Below are positions 8,114-17,156 of a DNA stretch of 64,000 nt, piece after piece. The notes under the pieces were generated by a model. The model was given only the letters and a program-made list of their open reading frames with translations, did not search any database and was not told the origin of the DNA. Every line of letters begins with the position of its first letter. The first letter of the stretch is position 1. The position numbers and the translations under genes are program-made. The DNA comes from RGIG3159 sp034927685 (GTDB lineage: Bacteria > Bacillota > Clostridia > Oscillospirales > Oscillospiraceae). The stretch covers positions 62,001 to 126,000 of the forward strand of contig JAYFPO010000023.1 of NCBI GenBank assembly GCA_034927685.1. The letters run 5' to 3'.

Positions 8114-11100
8114 TTGGCTAGACATTTTAAGACAATGGATGGCAATACCGCCGCCGCCCACGTTTCCTATGCGTTTACGGAGGTCGCCGGTATCTATCCC
8201 ATCACACCCTCTTCTCCCATGGCCGATCTGGTCGATCAGTGGTCCGCCAATGGCCTGAAGAACATCTTCGGCGACACGGTTCATGTTGTCGAAATGCAGT
8301 CTGAGGCCGGTGCCGCCGGTACCGTCCACGGCTCCCTTGGCACGGGTGCGCTGACCACCACCTACACGGCTTCCCAGGGCCTGCTGCTGATGATCCCCAA
8401 CATGTACAAGATCGCCGCCGAGCTGCTCCCCGCTGTGTTCCATGTCTCTGCCAGAACCGTCTCCACCCATGCGCTGAACATCTTTGGCGACCATTCCGAT
8501 GTCATGGCCTGTCGCCAGACCGGCTTTGCCATGTTGGCCGAAGGCAACGTGCAGGAAGTCATGGACCTCTCCCCTGTGGCGCATCTGTCCGCCATTGAGG
8601 GGCGCGTCCCCTTCCTCAACTTCTTCGACGGCTTCCGTACCTCCCATGAAATTCAGAAGGTTGCGATTTGGGACTATGAGGATCTGAAGGAGATGTGTGA
8701 CATGGACGCCGTCAAGGCGTTCCGCGATCACGCCCTGAACCCCAATCATCCCGCCGCCCGCGGTTCCCACGAAAACGGCGATACGTTCTTCCAGCACCGT
8801 GAGGCCTGCAACAAATACTATGATGCGCTGCCCGCCATCGTCGAGACCTACATGGGCAAGATCAACGAGAAGCTGGGCACCGACTATAAGCTCTTCAACT
8901 ACTATGGCGCGGCCGACGCAGAGCGCGTCATCATCGCCATGGGCTCCATCTGCGACGTGGCCGAGGAGGTCATCGACTATCTGACCGCCAAGGGTGAGAA
9001 GGTCGGCCTCATCAAGGTCCGCCTGTACCGTCCGTTCTGCCCCGACAAGCTGATTGCCGCCATTCCCGCCACCTGCAAGAATATCGCGGTTCTGGACCGC
9101 ACCAAGGAACCAGGCGCGCAGGGCGAACCGCTCTATGTGGATGTTGTCACTGCGCTGGCCAACGCCGGCAAGCACATTCAGATCATCGGCGGACGCTACG
9201 GCCTCGGCTCTAAGGATACGCCTCCCGCAAGCGTCTTTGCCGTCTATGAGGAGCTTTCCAAGAGCGAAATGAAGCGCCAGTTCACCATCGGCATCAAAGA
9301 CGACGTCACCTGCCTGTCCCTCGACGAGAAGGATGCCCCCGACACTGCCGCACCGGGCACCATCGCGTGCAAGTTCTGGGGCCTCGGCGGCGACGGCACC
9401 GTGGGCGCAAACAAAAACTCCATCAAGATCATCGGCGACCATACCGACAAGTATGTTCAGGCCTATTTCCAGTACGACTCCAAGAAAACCGGCGGCGTCA
9501 CCATCTCCCATCTGCGGTTCGGCGACAAGCCCATTCGGAGCCCCTACTATATCAATAAGGCCGACTTTGTCGCCTGCCACAACCCCTCCTACGTCATCAA
9601 GGGCTTCAAAATGGTCCAGGACGTCAAGCCCGGCGGCGTCTATATGATCAACTGCCAATGGACGCCGGAAGAGCTGAACCAGCACATGGATGCCGCTTCC
9701 AAGCGTTATATTGCGAAGAACAACATTCTTCTTTACACCATCAACGCCATTGATCTGGCCATCAAGGTCGGCATGGGCAAGCGCACCAACACCATTCTGC
9801 AGTCCGCGTTCTTCTCTCTGGCGAAAGTCATGCCCGAGGCAGAGGCCATCGGCTACATGAAGGACGCCGCCAAGAAGTCCTACCTGAAAAAAGGCCAGGA
9901 CGTGGTGGAAAAGAACTGGGCCGCCATCGACGCCGGCACCACCGCTTTCCAGAAGATCGATGTCCCTGCTGCCTGGGCCACCGCCGAGGACAAGAAGGAT
10001 ACCACCGTGCTGACGGGCAAGCCCGAGCTGGTCAAGCAGGTCAAGGACATTCTCTTCCCCATCGACAAGATGGACGGCGATTCTCTGCCCGTCTCCGCGT
10101 TCTCCGCGCATGTGGACGGCCAGTTTGAGGTCGGCGCGGCCGCCTATGAGAAGCGCGGCGTCGCCGTCGCCGTTCCCGCGTGGGATTCGACCAAGTGCAT
10201 CCAGTGCAACACCTGTGCTTTTGTCTGCCCGCACGCCACCATCCGTCCCTTCGCGCTGACAGAGGACGAGGTCAAGGCTGCTCCCGCCGCCATCAAGACC
10301 GCTCCCGTCAAGGCCGGCAAGGGGAAGGGCGTCTATTCCTTCACCATGGCCATCTCTCCGCTGGACTGCATGGGCTGCGGTGTCTGCCTGGGTATTTGCC
10401 CGGTGGACGCGCTCACCCTGGAGCCGCAGGAGTCCCAGCTCGATCAGCAGGATGTCTTCAACTATGCAGTATCCAAGGTCTCCGAGAAGAAGGAACTGCA
10501 GGACGCCTCCGTCAAGGGCAGTCAGTTCCTGCAGCCGATGCTGGAGTTCTCCGGCTCCTGCGCGGGCTGCGCCGAGACCTCCTATGCCCGTCTGGTCACC
10601 CAGCTCTTCGGCGACCGGATGTATATCTCCAACGCCACCGGCTGTTCCTCCATCTGGGGCAACCCCGGCGCCACCTCTCCCTACTGCACCAACAAGGAAG
10701 GCCACGGCCCCGCATGGTGCAACTCTCTGTTTGAGGATAACGCCGAGCACGGCTACGGCATGTTCGTCGCGCAGGAGACCCTCCGCCACAACCTGGAAAC
10801 CAAGGTGCGGGCTCTGCTGGCCGTGGAATACGCCACCGAGGACATTAAGAAGACCGGACAGGTTTGGCTTGACACCATGAACAACGGCGAGGCCAACGGC
10901 CCTGCCACCAAGGCGTTCGTTGCCGCTCTTGAGGACGGAATCGATGTCGATCTGACCGGTACGGAGTACGAGGCCGAATGGAAGGCCAACGGCCGCGTCT
11001 GCGCCTGTGAGGCCTGCACGCTGGCAAGAGAGATTCTCGCACAGAAGGATTTCCTCTCCAAGAAGTCCGTCTGGATCTTCGGCGGCGACGGCTGGGCCTA

Positions 11101-11710
11101 CGATATCGGCTTCGGCGGCGTGGATCACGTTCTGGCCTCCGGCAAGGACGTCAACATCTTCGTCTTCGACACCGAGGTATACTCCAACACAGGCGGACAG
11201 GCCTCCAAGGCTTCCAACATCGGTCAGGTTGCACAGTTTGCGGCCGCCGGCAAAGAAATTAAGAAGAAGAGCCTTTCTGAGATTGCCATGTCCTACGGCT
11301 ATATCTATGTGGCCCAGGTTGCCATGGGTGCCAACACATCCCAGACGCTGAAGGCCATCAAGGAGGCCGAGGCCAATCCCGGTCCGTCCCTGATCATCGG
11401 CTATGCCCCATGCGAGATGCACTCGATCAAGGGCGGCATGATGAACTGTCAGGCTGAGATTAAGAAGGCCGTTGAGTGCGGCTACTGGAACATGTTCCGG
11501 TTTAACCCCGCTGCCGAGGACGGCAAAAAGTTCATTCTGGACTCCAAGGCTCCGGCCGGCGGTTATCAGGAATTCCTGATGAACGAGGCTCGTTACAGCC
11601 GTCTGACCCGTGAGTTCCCGGATCGCGCGACCACGCTGTTCGCGAAAAACGAAGCGGCTGCCAAGGCACGCTATGAGCACCTGCTGAAGCTGGTCGAAAT
11701 GTACAAGTAA
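8114..11710 (+). CDS. nifJ: Pyruvate:ferredoxin (flavodoxin) oxidoreductase
   Basis: PFOR oxidises pyruvate to acetyl-CoA and CO2, reducing ferredoxin; it is the main pyruvate-oxidising enzyme of anaerobic Clostridia. The 1198-residue single-chain form shows the N-terminal pyruvate domain (ITPSSPMADLVDQWSANG) and the gamma domain near 415-600. Two [4Fe-4S] motifs follow: CIQCNTCAFVCP near 695 and CMGCGVCLGICP near 752. The C-terminal TPP domain has GDGWAYDIGFGGVDHVL and DTEVYSNTGGQ near 990-1035. The start is TTG at 8114, 8 bases after AGGAGGT; upstream in-frame residues precede the ribosome site and are not protein-like. It is monocistronic, with a strong promoter and terminator. Confidence 0.98.
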   Translation: MARHFKTMDGNTAAAHVSYAFTEVAGIYPITPSSPMADLVDQWSANGLKNIFGDTVHVVEMQSEAGAAGTVHGSLGTGALTTTYTASQGLLLMIPNMYKIAAELLPAVFHVSARTVSTHALNIFGDHSDVMACRQTGFAMLAEGNVQEVMDLSPVAHLSAIEGRVPFLNFFDGFRTSHEIQKVAIWDYEDLKEMCDMDAVKAFRDHALNPNHPAARGSHENGDTFFQHREACNKYYDALPAIVETYMGKINEKLGTDYKLFNYYGAADAERVIIAMGSICDVAEEVIDYLTAKGEKVGLIKVRLYRPFCPDKLIAAIPATCKNIAVLDRTKEPGAQGEPLYVDVVTALANAGKHIQIIGGRYGLGSKDTPPASVFAVYEELSKSEMKRQFTIGIKDDVTCLSLDEKDAPDTAAPGTIACKFWGLGGDGTVGANKNSIKIIGDHTDKYVQAYFQYDSKKTGGVTISHLRFGDKPIRSPYYINKADFVACHNPSYVIKGFKMVQDVKPGGVYMINCQWTPEELNQHMDAASKRYIAKNNILLYTINAIDLAIKVGMGKRTNTILQSAFFSLAKVMPEAEAIGYMKDAAKKSYLKKGQDVVEKNWAAIDAGTTAFQKIDVPAAWATAEDKKDTTVLTGKPELVKQVKDILFPIDKMDGDSLPVSAFSAHVDGQFEVGAAAYEKRGVAVAVPAWDSTKCIQCNTCAFVCPHATIRPFALTEDEVKAAPAAIKTAPVKAGKGKGVYSFTMAISPLDCMGCGVCLGICPVDALTLEPQESQLDQQDVFNYAVSKVSEKKELQDASVKGSQFLQPMLEFSGSCAGCAETSYARLVTQLFGDRMYISNATGCSSIWGNPGATSPYCTNKEGHGPAWCNSLFEDNAEHGYGMFVAQETLRHNLETKVRALLAVEYATEDIKKTGQVWLDTMNNGEANGPATKAFVAALEDGIDVDLTGTEYEAEWKANGRVCACEACTLAREILAQKDFLSKKSVWIFGGDGWAYDIGFGGVDHVLASGKDVNIFVFDTEVYSNTGGQASKASNIGQVAQFAAAGKEIKKKSLSEIAMSYGYIYVAQVAMGANTSQTLKAIKEAEANPGPSLIIGYAPCEMHSIKGGMMNCQAEIKKAVECGYWNMFRFNPAAEDGKKFILDSKAPAGGYQEFLMNEARYSRLTREFPDRATTLFAKNEAAAKARYEHLLKLVEMYK

Positions 11711-11720
11711 GTTTTCCAAA

Positions 11721-11756
11721 AATGGACGCGCTGGTTCCAGCGCGTCCATTTTTTAG
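11721..11756 (+). terminator. Intrinsic terminator of nifJ
   Basis: A perfect 14-base stem (AATGGACGCGCTGG and its complement) with a two-base apex is followed by a T run. Confidence 0.93.
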
Positions 11757-11779
11757 GGAAATATGGAAGGAGAGCTACG

Positions 11780-12070
11780 ATGATCTGGATTCTGAACCGT
11801 CGCAGATTACTTGCCACGACGGACGCCATAGAGCTTGCTCGGGTCCGCGCCCTGCTGCGGCAGTCCTCGATTCCGTTCGAAGTGAAAACCACCACCTCAC
11901 GCGGCCCCATGAGCCGCCTGATTGACGTCAGCATGGCCGCAGCGGCCCGTAATATCAACAGTCCCGTCAGCGGCAGCGGCGTCTACGGCGCGGATCTGAC
12001 CCACGTCTATTCCCTCTATGTCCGCCGAAAAGACTTTGCCGACGCCCGGCAGCAAATGGTTACCTCCTAA
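11780..12070 (+). CDS. Conserved small protein, DUF2007-like
   Basis: A 96-residue protein without a firm family. The middle reads VRALLRQSSIPFEVKTTTS and the end VYSLYVRRKDFADARQQ. This recalls DUF2007 proteins, which have an 'internal-location, then interface with a helix' layout and end in a similar Y-V-D-A segment. A Gly/Ser loop (SPVSGSGVYGAD) lies between. The ribosome site AAGGAGAG is good. It follows the nifJ terminator by 25 bases; some read-through or an unseen promoter must express it. Function unknown. Confidence 0.7.
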   Translation: MIWILNRRRLLATTDAIELARVRALLRQSSIPFEVKTTTSRGPMSRLIDVSMAAAARNINSPVSGSGVYGADLTHVYSLYVRRKDFADARQQMVTS

Positions 12071-12517
12071 TCGTCGGGTTCCGTTTGGATTGGTTTTTTT
12101 CAGAGCGCAGCGGGATGATCCGCCACAATCATGACGCTTTCCGCCTTTCCTACCCGATTCTCCCAAATCGATCCTTTTTTTCAATTTGCGAAAAGCATTC
12201 AGGTTCATCAAGGCTGTCATCTTCCATGACAGCCTTGATCTATTTCATAGCGTAATCACAATTCATTTTCATCACGACATTCCAATTACTATGCAATGCT
12301 GCATCATCCGTCTCCCTTGCGGCGATATTACCATACGGCATGGCATTTCGGCTGGCCTGTCGGACATCGCCGCACCGTGTCTGCGAAAAAAGCATGTAAG
12401 GCAGATAAAACAGTAGAGCAGCCTGTCCGCAGCCACCGCGCCTCCGGGTACCGTTCCGAAGCTCGCGGTGTCTTGTGGCAAGCCGCCCTACATTGTATAG
12501 ATCCATCGCCCTTTGCG
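12071..12517. other. Intergenic region with one strong inverted repeat
   Basis: 447 bases between convergent genes. A leftward open frame of 95 codons begins inside the ArsC-like stop and ends one base before the inverted repeat. It is Arg-rich, lacks a ribosome site and looks non-coding. Nothing else was recognised. Confidence 0.45.
12207..12239. repeat. Perfect 14-base inverted repeat (hairpin without T run)
   Basis: ATCAAGGCTGTCAT and its complement flank CTTCC. Neither side has a T run, so it is a weak intrinsic terminator at best. It lies between the convergent 11780-12070 gene and the truA operon. Confidence 0.6.
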
Positions 12518-12859
12518 CTATTTCCACGTCTCCCAGATTTCAGGGCGGTAGCCGACCGTCGCCTGTTTCCCGTTGCGCACCACCGGCGTTTTCATCAGCT
12601 TCGGATTGTCGTAGACCTTGTCCTCCTTGGCCGTTGCATCGCTCATATACCGCATGAGATCGATGTCCGGGTGTTTCACGGTCCAGTCGATCAGGTTGTC
12701 CACGCCGCCCACCGCACGCAAGACGCTGTCAAACTCGCGGGGCGCCATACCGTAGTGCAGAACATCGATGGATTGGGCAGCAATGCGGCGTTCCTTGAAA
12801 TACCGTTCCGTCTTTTTCGTGTCGAAACACTTGCTCTTTCCGAAAATCTGAATGTTCAA
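12518..12859 (-). CDS. ArsC/Spx-family thioredoxin-fold protein (YffB-like)
   Basis: A 113-residue ArsC-family protein. It keeps a single N-terminal cysteine (GKSKCFDTKKTERYF, Cys11), so it has neither the CXXC of Spx nor a full glutaredoxin motif. The C-terminal YDNPKLMKTPVVRNGKQATVGYRPEIW matches the ArsC/Spx fold. Arsenate reduction is possible but unproven, and no ars genes are nearby. The start is TTG at 12859, overlapping the truA stop in TTGA, so translation is coupled to truA. Confidence 0.86.
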   Translation of the reverse strand: MNIQIFGKSKCFDTKKTERYFKERRIAAQSIDVLHYGMAPREFDSVLRAVGGVDNLIDWTVKHPDIDLMRYMSDATAKEDKVYDNPKLMKTPVVRNGKQATVGYRPEIWETWK

Positions 12860-13596
12860 TCGTAGCGCACCTCCATCATGCAGAGGCCGCAGGCCGGGGC
12901 CATCGGACCGGACAAACGGCGGTCGCCGGACTCCAGGATTGCCGGAATCTCCCCCGGCTTACGCTTTCCGCGCCCCACCTCCAGCATCGTGCCCATCATC
13001 AGGCGCACCATGTTATACAGGAACCCGCTGCCCGACACCGTCAGACGCAGCTCCGGTCCCAGTCGCTCCAGCTTCATCTCCGTAATCGTCCGCACGGACG
13101 ATTTTTTCAGCTCCGGGTTGGAGCAGAAGGCGCGAAAATCATGCTCCCCAAGGAAATACGGAAGGCAGGCCTCCATCGCCGCCGCGTCCAGCCGCTCCGG
13201 TAGCACATAGAGATATTTTCGCTCGAACACATTGGGAACCTCCGTATTCCACACGCGGTAACGGTAGGTTTTTCCCGTAGCGGAAAGCCGCGCGTGGAAC
13301 CGCTCATCCGCCGTTTCCACCGAGAGGACGCCGATATCCTGCGGCAGATAGGCCCGCAGATACCGACAGACCGCCTCCGGCGTCGCGCCGGTGTCGGCGT
13401 GGAAACTGGCCACCTGCGCCGCCGCGTGGACGCCCGCGTCTGTCCGCCCGCTGCCCTGCGCCTCGATGGGGCAGCCGAACATGGCGGAAAGCACCTTCTC
13501 CAGCTTGCCCTGAATCGTGTTCTGTGTGTTTCCCTGCTTTTGCCAGCCGCTGTAGCGGCTGCCGTCGTAAGCCAGGGTGATTTTGTAGTTTGTCAA
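12856..13596 (-). CDS. truA: tRNA pseudouridine(38-40) synthase TruA
   Basis: TruA isomerises uridines 38, 39 and 40 in the tRNA anticodon arm. The 246-residue protein has the catalytic motif GSGRTDAGVHA (Asp53). It also has YDGSRYSGWQKQ at the N terminus and SGSGFLYNMVRLMMGTMLEVG near 195-215. It begins with TTG at 13596, overlapping the stop of a 40-codon gene upstream (TTGA). It ends in another TTGA overlap with the ArsC-like gene. This is not the ribosomal-protein operon where truA often sits. Confidence 0.95.
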   Translation of the reverse strand: MTNYKITLAYDGSRYSGWQKQGNTQNTIQGKLEKVLSAMFGCPIEAQGSGRTDAGVHAAAQVASFHADTGATPEAVCRYLRAYLPQDIGVLSVETADERFHARLSATGKTYRYRVWNTEVPNVFERKYLYVLPERLDAAAMEACLPYFLGEHDFRAFCSNPELKKSSVRTITEMKLERLGPELRLTVSGSGFLYNMVRLMMGTMLEVGRGKRKPGEIPAILESGDRRLSGPMAPACGLCMMEVRYD

Positions 13597-13715
13597 CTGA
13601 AAAGCTCCTCCATCGTCTCCCGAACCTCCCGGTCGCTGTCCGCAGAAAACAGGAACGCGCCGTCCGGTCCGTATACCTCCCTATGTCCGCTGATGTTCTT
13701 TACCGTATATGCCAT
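13593..13715 (-). CDS. 40-residue conserved-looking small protein upstream of truA
   Basis: ATG at 13715 follows GGGGCGGAGA with good spacing. The product begins MAYTVKNISGHREVYGPDG and ends EVRETMEELFS. The stop overlaps the TTG of truA (TTGA), which supports real translation. It looks like a small folded beta-beta-alpha protein (GPDGAFLFSADSD). No family is recognised. It is probably the first gene of a three-gene coupled operon. Confidence 0.7.
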   Translation of the reverse strand: MAYTVKNISGHREVYGPDGAFLFSADSDREVRETMEELFS

Positions 13716-13784
13716 ATTTCTCCGCCCCTTCTCTTTGGATGCTCTCATTGTAACCGATGAAGAGTACCATAATTGGGACAGATA

Positions 13785-13827
13785 GGGCCGGCTGCGAGAT
13801 TTTATCGCAGCCGGCCCGGATTTTTTT
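13785..13827 (+). terminator. Strong GC hairpin with T run on the plus strand
   Basis: GGGCCGGCTGCGA pairs with TCGCAGCCGGCCC, followed by GGATTTTTTT on the plus strand. The adjacent genes both run leftwards, so its T run faces the wrong way for the lysozyme gene ending at 13830. It could act as an RNA stem for that gene or stop antisense transcription. Confidence 0.6.
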
Positions 13828-13829
13828 GC

Positions 13830-15980
13830 TTAAGAAACGTAGTTCATGCTGATCCAGCCGCCGGACTGCATCTGGCCCCAGGTCATGCCGTTCGCGCTGG
13901 CAGTCGCCACGATGGTAACCGACGTGCCGCGCTTGACGGTGGAGATGATCCCGTTGCCCGTTCCCGCGCCGCTGCGGACGTTGACCACCGAGCCGGTCAC
14001 GGTATATGTACTGCCGGAGGAGGTCGATCCGCCGGAACCGCTGACCACATAATTCATGCTGATCCACCCGGAGGAGATGTGGCCCCAGGTCATACCGTCC
14101 GCGGTAACCTGCTCCGTGATCTGCACTGCCGTACCGTTTGCCAGTGTGGCGACCACGCTGCCGCTGAGGCTGGCCGAGCTGCGGACCCGCAGGCCGCCGC
14201 TGGCGCTGATCGTGCCGCTTGCCTCGCCGCCGGTCGTCGTCCCGCCCGTGGTGCCGCCGCCTGCGGAATAGTCCGTATATTGCAGACTGATCCAGCCGCT
14301 GGAAATCTGGCCCCACAGAGAGCCGCCGGCCTCGGCGGTGGAAAGCACTGTTACGCTCTCGCCCTTATAGACCGTGCTCACAATACCGTTTCCGGTACCG
14401 GCGCCGCTGCGAACGTTGACCGCAGAGCTGGTCACTGTGACCGCCGTCCCGCTCACGGGCGTCGTGGGCGTCGTGGGCGTCGTCGTTCCGCCGGAGGAGT
14501 AATCCGTATATTGCAGGCAAATCCAGCCGCCGGTGGACAGCTCGCCCCACAGTTGTCCGTTGGCCTGCGTCGTGGTGCCGACTTCCAACTGGGTTCCCTT
14601 GGTGACAGTCTGCGTGATGGAGTTGGATGTACCGGCGCCGGAACGGATATTGACCGAACTGCCGGTCACCGTGACCGTCGTCCCGCTCGTGGGTGTTGTC
14701 GTCGTTCCGCCGGAGGAGTAATCCGTATACTGCAGGCAGATCCAGCCGCCGGTGGACAGCTCGCCCCAACTGGCGCCGCTCACTTCCTGAACCTCGCCGA
14801 TCGTAACCTTGTCGCCCATCTTCACCGTACCGGTCACGGCGTTTCCGGTACCCGCCCCGCTGCGCACATTGACGATGCTGCCGGTGACGGTCACCTCCGT
14901 AGTTGTGGTTCCCGGATCCTCCGGTGTGGTCTCTTCCGGTGTGGTCTCTTCCGGTGTCGTAGCCTCTGCGGGATCCTTTTCAATCCACTGCAGGGAGACC
15001 CAGCCGCCCTCGGAGAGTTTACCCCAGTTGATGCCTTCTACCTGAATCTCCGCCACGATGGTGACCGGCGTATCCGTGCTCAGCATTTTCAGAACGCTGC
15101 TGGAGGTAGTGGCATCGCTGCGGACGTTCAAGGAACTGGCCGTCACCTTGCCGGTGTAGTTGACCGCCGTTTCCGCCGGGTATTCCGGCGAATCGGAGCC
15201 GTCCTTTTGCCAGATGGCAAACAGGGTCCGCCCGCTCAGGCTGGAGGTAAGCTCTGTCACCTTCTGGCCGGATACGGTGGAGGCGGTGTACCAGCCCAGC
15301 AGCGTATAACCGCTCCGGTTGGCCGTCGCGGGGTTCGCGATCGGTGCGGTGGAAGCGTCGAACGCGTAGACTTTTGGGTTAAACCCGCCACCGTTGCCGT
15401 TGAAGAGCACATAGCAGTACTGACTGGGCGGTGAAACAGAATAGACACCGTTGAAGTACAGATTTGCCTCGGCGAGGCGCCGCCTGACCAGGCTGGAATA
15501 TACTGTGTTGCCGGCGGAACACCAGGCGGCAATGGCGTTCAGAAACACATTTCCCGTCGCGCCGTTCAGAATGGCGGACTTAAACGTGCCGCTGGTTTGG
15601 GTCCAGGCATAGCCGCAATTATAGCAGAAATCGACCAGCGCGTCGAACTGATACTGGTTCAGCGAGAGGCCGTTTGCGTCGATCATCTGGTTCAGCGCCG
15701 TTTCGTCCAGCGCAACATACACGCGGAGCAGCGCGTCGGCCTGCTCCTCCGTAATGCCGTTCGGATATTCAGTCTCTTCGCAGCGGCTGCCGTAGCCGAC
15801 CGACCACTGGGTAAAGTCCCAAGCCGGCTTCAAAACGAAGCCCTCGTACTGCTTAATCAGCGCAATACAATTCTCGCTGGCCTTCATCGTGGAGGCGGCA
15901 AAAGCAGGCACCGACAGGGCAGAAACCACGCCAAGCATCAGCGCGGCTGTCAGCAGCAGACTGAGCAATCTTCTTTTCAT
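13830..15980 (-). CDS. Secreted GH24 lysozyme with six bacterial SH3 repeats
   Basis: A 716-residue exported peptidoglycan hydrolase. A signal peptide (residues 1-28, ending PAFA) precedes a T4-type GH24 lysozyme domain (about 33-180). The catalytic Glu46 is in LIKQYEGF, and WSVGYGSRC follows. An InlB B-repeat-like region (about 190-260) has YTLLGWYT and LFAIWQ. Six SH3_3 repeats from about 275 to 716 each carry (L/V)N(V/I)RSGAGT or a variant, separated by Thr/Pro/Glu linkers. The SH3 repeats should bind cell-wall peptide. GH24 enzymes are often of phage origin, but no phage genes are nearby, so this looks like a host autolysin or an exported bacteriolysin. Good SigA promoter upstream. Confidence 0.92.
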   Translation of the reverse strand: MKRRLLSLLLTAALMLGVVSALSVPAFAASTMKASENCIALIKQYEGFVLKPAWDFTQWSVGYGSRCEETEYPNGITEEQADALLRVYVALDETALNQMIDANGLSLNQYQFDALVDFCYNCGYAWTQTSGTFKSAILNGATGNVFLNAIAAWCSAGNTVYSSLVRRRLAEANLYFNGVYSVSPPSQYCYVLFNGNGGGFNPKVYAFDASTAPIANPATANRSGYTLLGWYTASTVSGQKVTELTSSLSGRTLFAIWQKDGSDSPEYPAETAVNYTGKVTASSLNVRSDATTSSSVLKMLSTDTPVTIVAEIQVEGINWGKLSEGGWVSLQWIEKDPAEATTPEETTPEETTPEDPGTTTTEVTVTGSIVNVRSGAGTGNAVTGTVKMGDKVTIGEVQEVSGASWGELSTGGWICLQYTDYSSGGTTTTPTSGTTVTVTGSSVNIRSGAGTSNSITQTVTKGTQLEVGTTTQANGQLWGELSTGGWICLQYTDYSSGGTTTPTTPTTPVSGTAVTVTSSAVNVRSGAGTGNGIVSTVYKGESVTVLSTAEAGGSLWGQISSGWISLQYTDYSAGGGTTGGTTTGGEASGTISASGGLRVRSSASLSGSVVATLANGTAVQITEQVTADGMTWGHISSGWISMNYVVSGSGGSTSSGSTYTVTGSVVNVRSGAGTGNGIISTVKRGTSVTIVATASANGMTWGQMQSGGWISMNYVS

Positions 15981-16021
15981 TATGTATAGCTCCTTTGGTC
16001 AGATTCTCACTTTACAGGAGA

Positions 16022-16050
16022 ATTATACCAGACCGTCATACAAATTGCAA
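16022..16050 (-). promoter_or_regulatory. SigA promoter of the lysozyme gene
   Basis: On the minus strand TTGCAA (16045-16050) and TATAAT (16022-16027) are 17 bases apart. TGG before the -10 makes it extended. The ATG is about 40 bases downstream with AAAGGAG. Confidence 0.8.
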
Positions 16051-16167
16051 CCTTTTTGCAAGAGAAATTACAGTATTGTTACCTGATTTCTGCATAAATG
16101 TTCTGGTTTGCCATATAAAATCGGTGAATTACGGATAAAATTATAGTACTGGACACGAATTATTATG

Positions 16168-17085
16168 TCAATTTATATGCGTTTCCAGGAACCGGAGTAC
16201 ATCCGCATAAACTTGCGTCTTGTTTCTTTCGTTCAGCATCTCATGGCGGTAGCCCTCATAGAGTGTCACAGAGACATCCCGCATTCCGGCCCGCCTAAAC
16301 GCCTCCACGGTCTTCCGGACGCCCTTTCCCCTGTTGCCGACGGGGTCCAGGCTGCCGGAAAAGAACCAGACCGGCAGGTCCTTTTGCATTTTTTTTAGGT
16401 TTTCCGGGTTCTGAATCCGCCGGATGCCGGAAAACATATCGCGGGACAGGCCCACGGTGGCGTCAAAGCCGCAAAGCGGGTCCGCCTCGTAGCGGTCCAC
16501 CACTGCCTCGTCGGTACAGATCCAGTCGTGCGGCGTACGGACCGGCTGAAAGTGTCGGTTATAGCCGCCGAATACCATTTTGTTGATCAGCGGGCTGACC
16601 GCCTGCTCGCCGCGCTTCTTCGCCTCGCTGCCGCAGAGCCGCGCGCCGAGCTTCAGCGCTGCGGTCGGCTGCCAGCCGGTGCCGGACACGATCGCCCCGC
16701 GAATGCCGCTGTCCGGGTAGGAGATCAGCATGGTTCGGACCATGAAGGAACCCATGCTGTGCCCCAGCAGGAAACAGGGCACATCGGGATATTCCTTCTG
16801 CAGGCGTTCCTGGAGCTGGCGGGAATCCGCAACCGCAGCCTCCCAACCGCCGAAAAAGAATCCCTGCACGTCGCCTTCGCCCAAAGATTTCCCGTGTCCC
16901 ATATGGTCCTCCGCCGCGACCAGTATTCCTTTTTGATTGAGGAACCGCGCAAAATCGTCGTAGCGCTCTGTATGCTCGGCAACGCCGTGGACAATCTGCA
17001 GGACCGCTCGCACCTCACCCTGCGGCTCCCAAACCCGGCAGAAAATTTTGCCCTTTCCCGCGGAATCCAAATAGCAATTCTCCAT
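16168..17085 (-). CDS. Alpha/beta hydrolase, monoacylglycerol-lipase-like
   Basis: A 305-residue serine hydrolase of the Hydrolase_4/lysophospholipase type. It shows HGVAEHTERY (oxyanion region), DHMGHGKS, nucleophile elbow LLGHSMGSF (Ser110), probable acid FFSGSLDPVG and base YRHEML. It has no signal peptide, so it is cytoplasmic. The likely substrate is a mono-acylated lipid, inferred from family only. The ribosome site, GAAAGGG, is modest. A 16-base palindrome lies 14 bases upstream of the ATG. It runs opposite to the small membrane-protein gene at 17157. Confidence 0.9.
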   Translation of the reverse strand: MENCYLDSAGKGKIFCRVWEPQGEVRAVLQIVHGVAEHTERYDDFARFLNQKGILVAAEDHMGHGKSLGEGDVQGFFFGGWEAAVADSRQLQERLQKEYPDVPCFLLGHSMGSFMVRTMLISYPDSGIRGAIVSGTGWQPTAALKLGARLCGSEAKKRGEQAVSPLINKMVFGGYNRHFQPVRTPHDWICTDEAVVDRYEADPLCGFDATVGLSRDMFSGIRRIQNPENLKKMQKDLPVWFFSGSLDPVGNRGKGVRKTVEAFRRAGMRDVSVTLYEGYRHEMLNERNKTQVYADVLRFLETHIN

Positions 17086-17098
17086 ATTCGCCCTTTCT

Positions 17099-17114
17099 GT
17101 CCAAAATATTGGAC
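17099..17114. promoter_or_regulatory. Perfect palindrome between divergent genes (putative operator)
   Basis: GTCCAAAATATTGGAC: 6-base arms around AATA. It sits just upstream of the hydrolase ATG and about 43 bases before the divergent small gene. The size and symmetry fit a dimeric repressor site. Confidence 0.5.
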
Positions 17115-17156
17115 ACTACATGCCCTATCATGATGATATCACAAGGAGGTAACGCC

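Noticed and set aside
7958..11749. 1263-codon open frame antisense to nifJ
   Set aside because: Shadow of a GC-rich, strongly biased gene; no start signal and nifJ is unmistakable.
12240..12527. 95-codon leftward ORF after the ArsC-like gene
   Set aside because: No ribosome site, Arg-rich unnatural composition, starts inside the previous stop; probably non-coding.
13785..13827. Terminator of the lysozyme gene
   Set aside because: The T run is on the opposite strand to the gene; kept only as an oriented hairpin.
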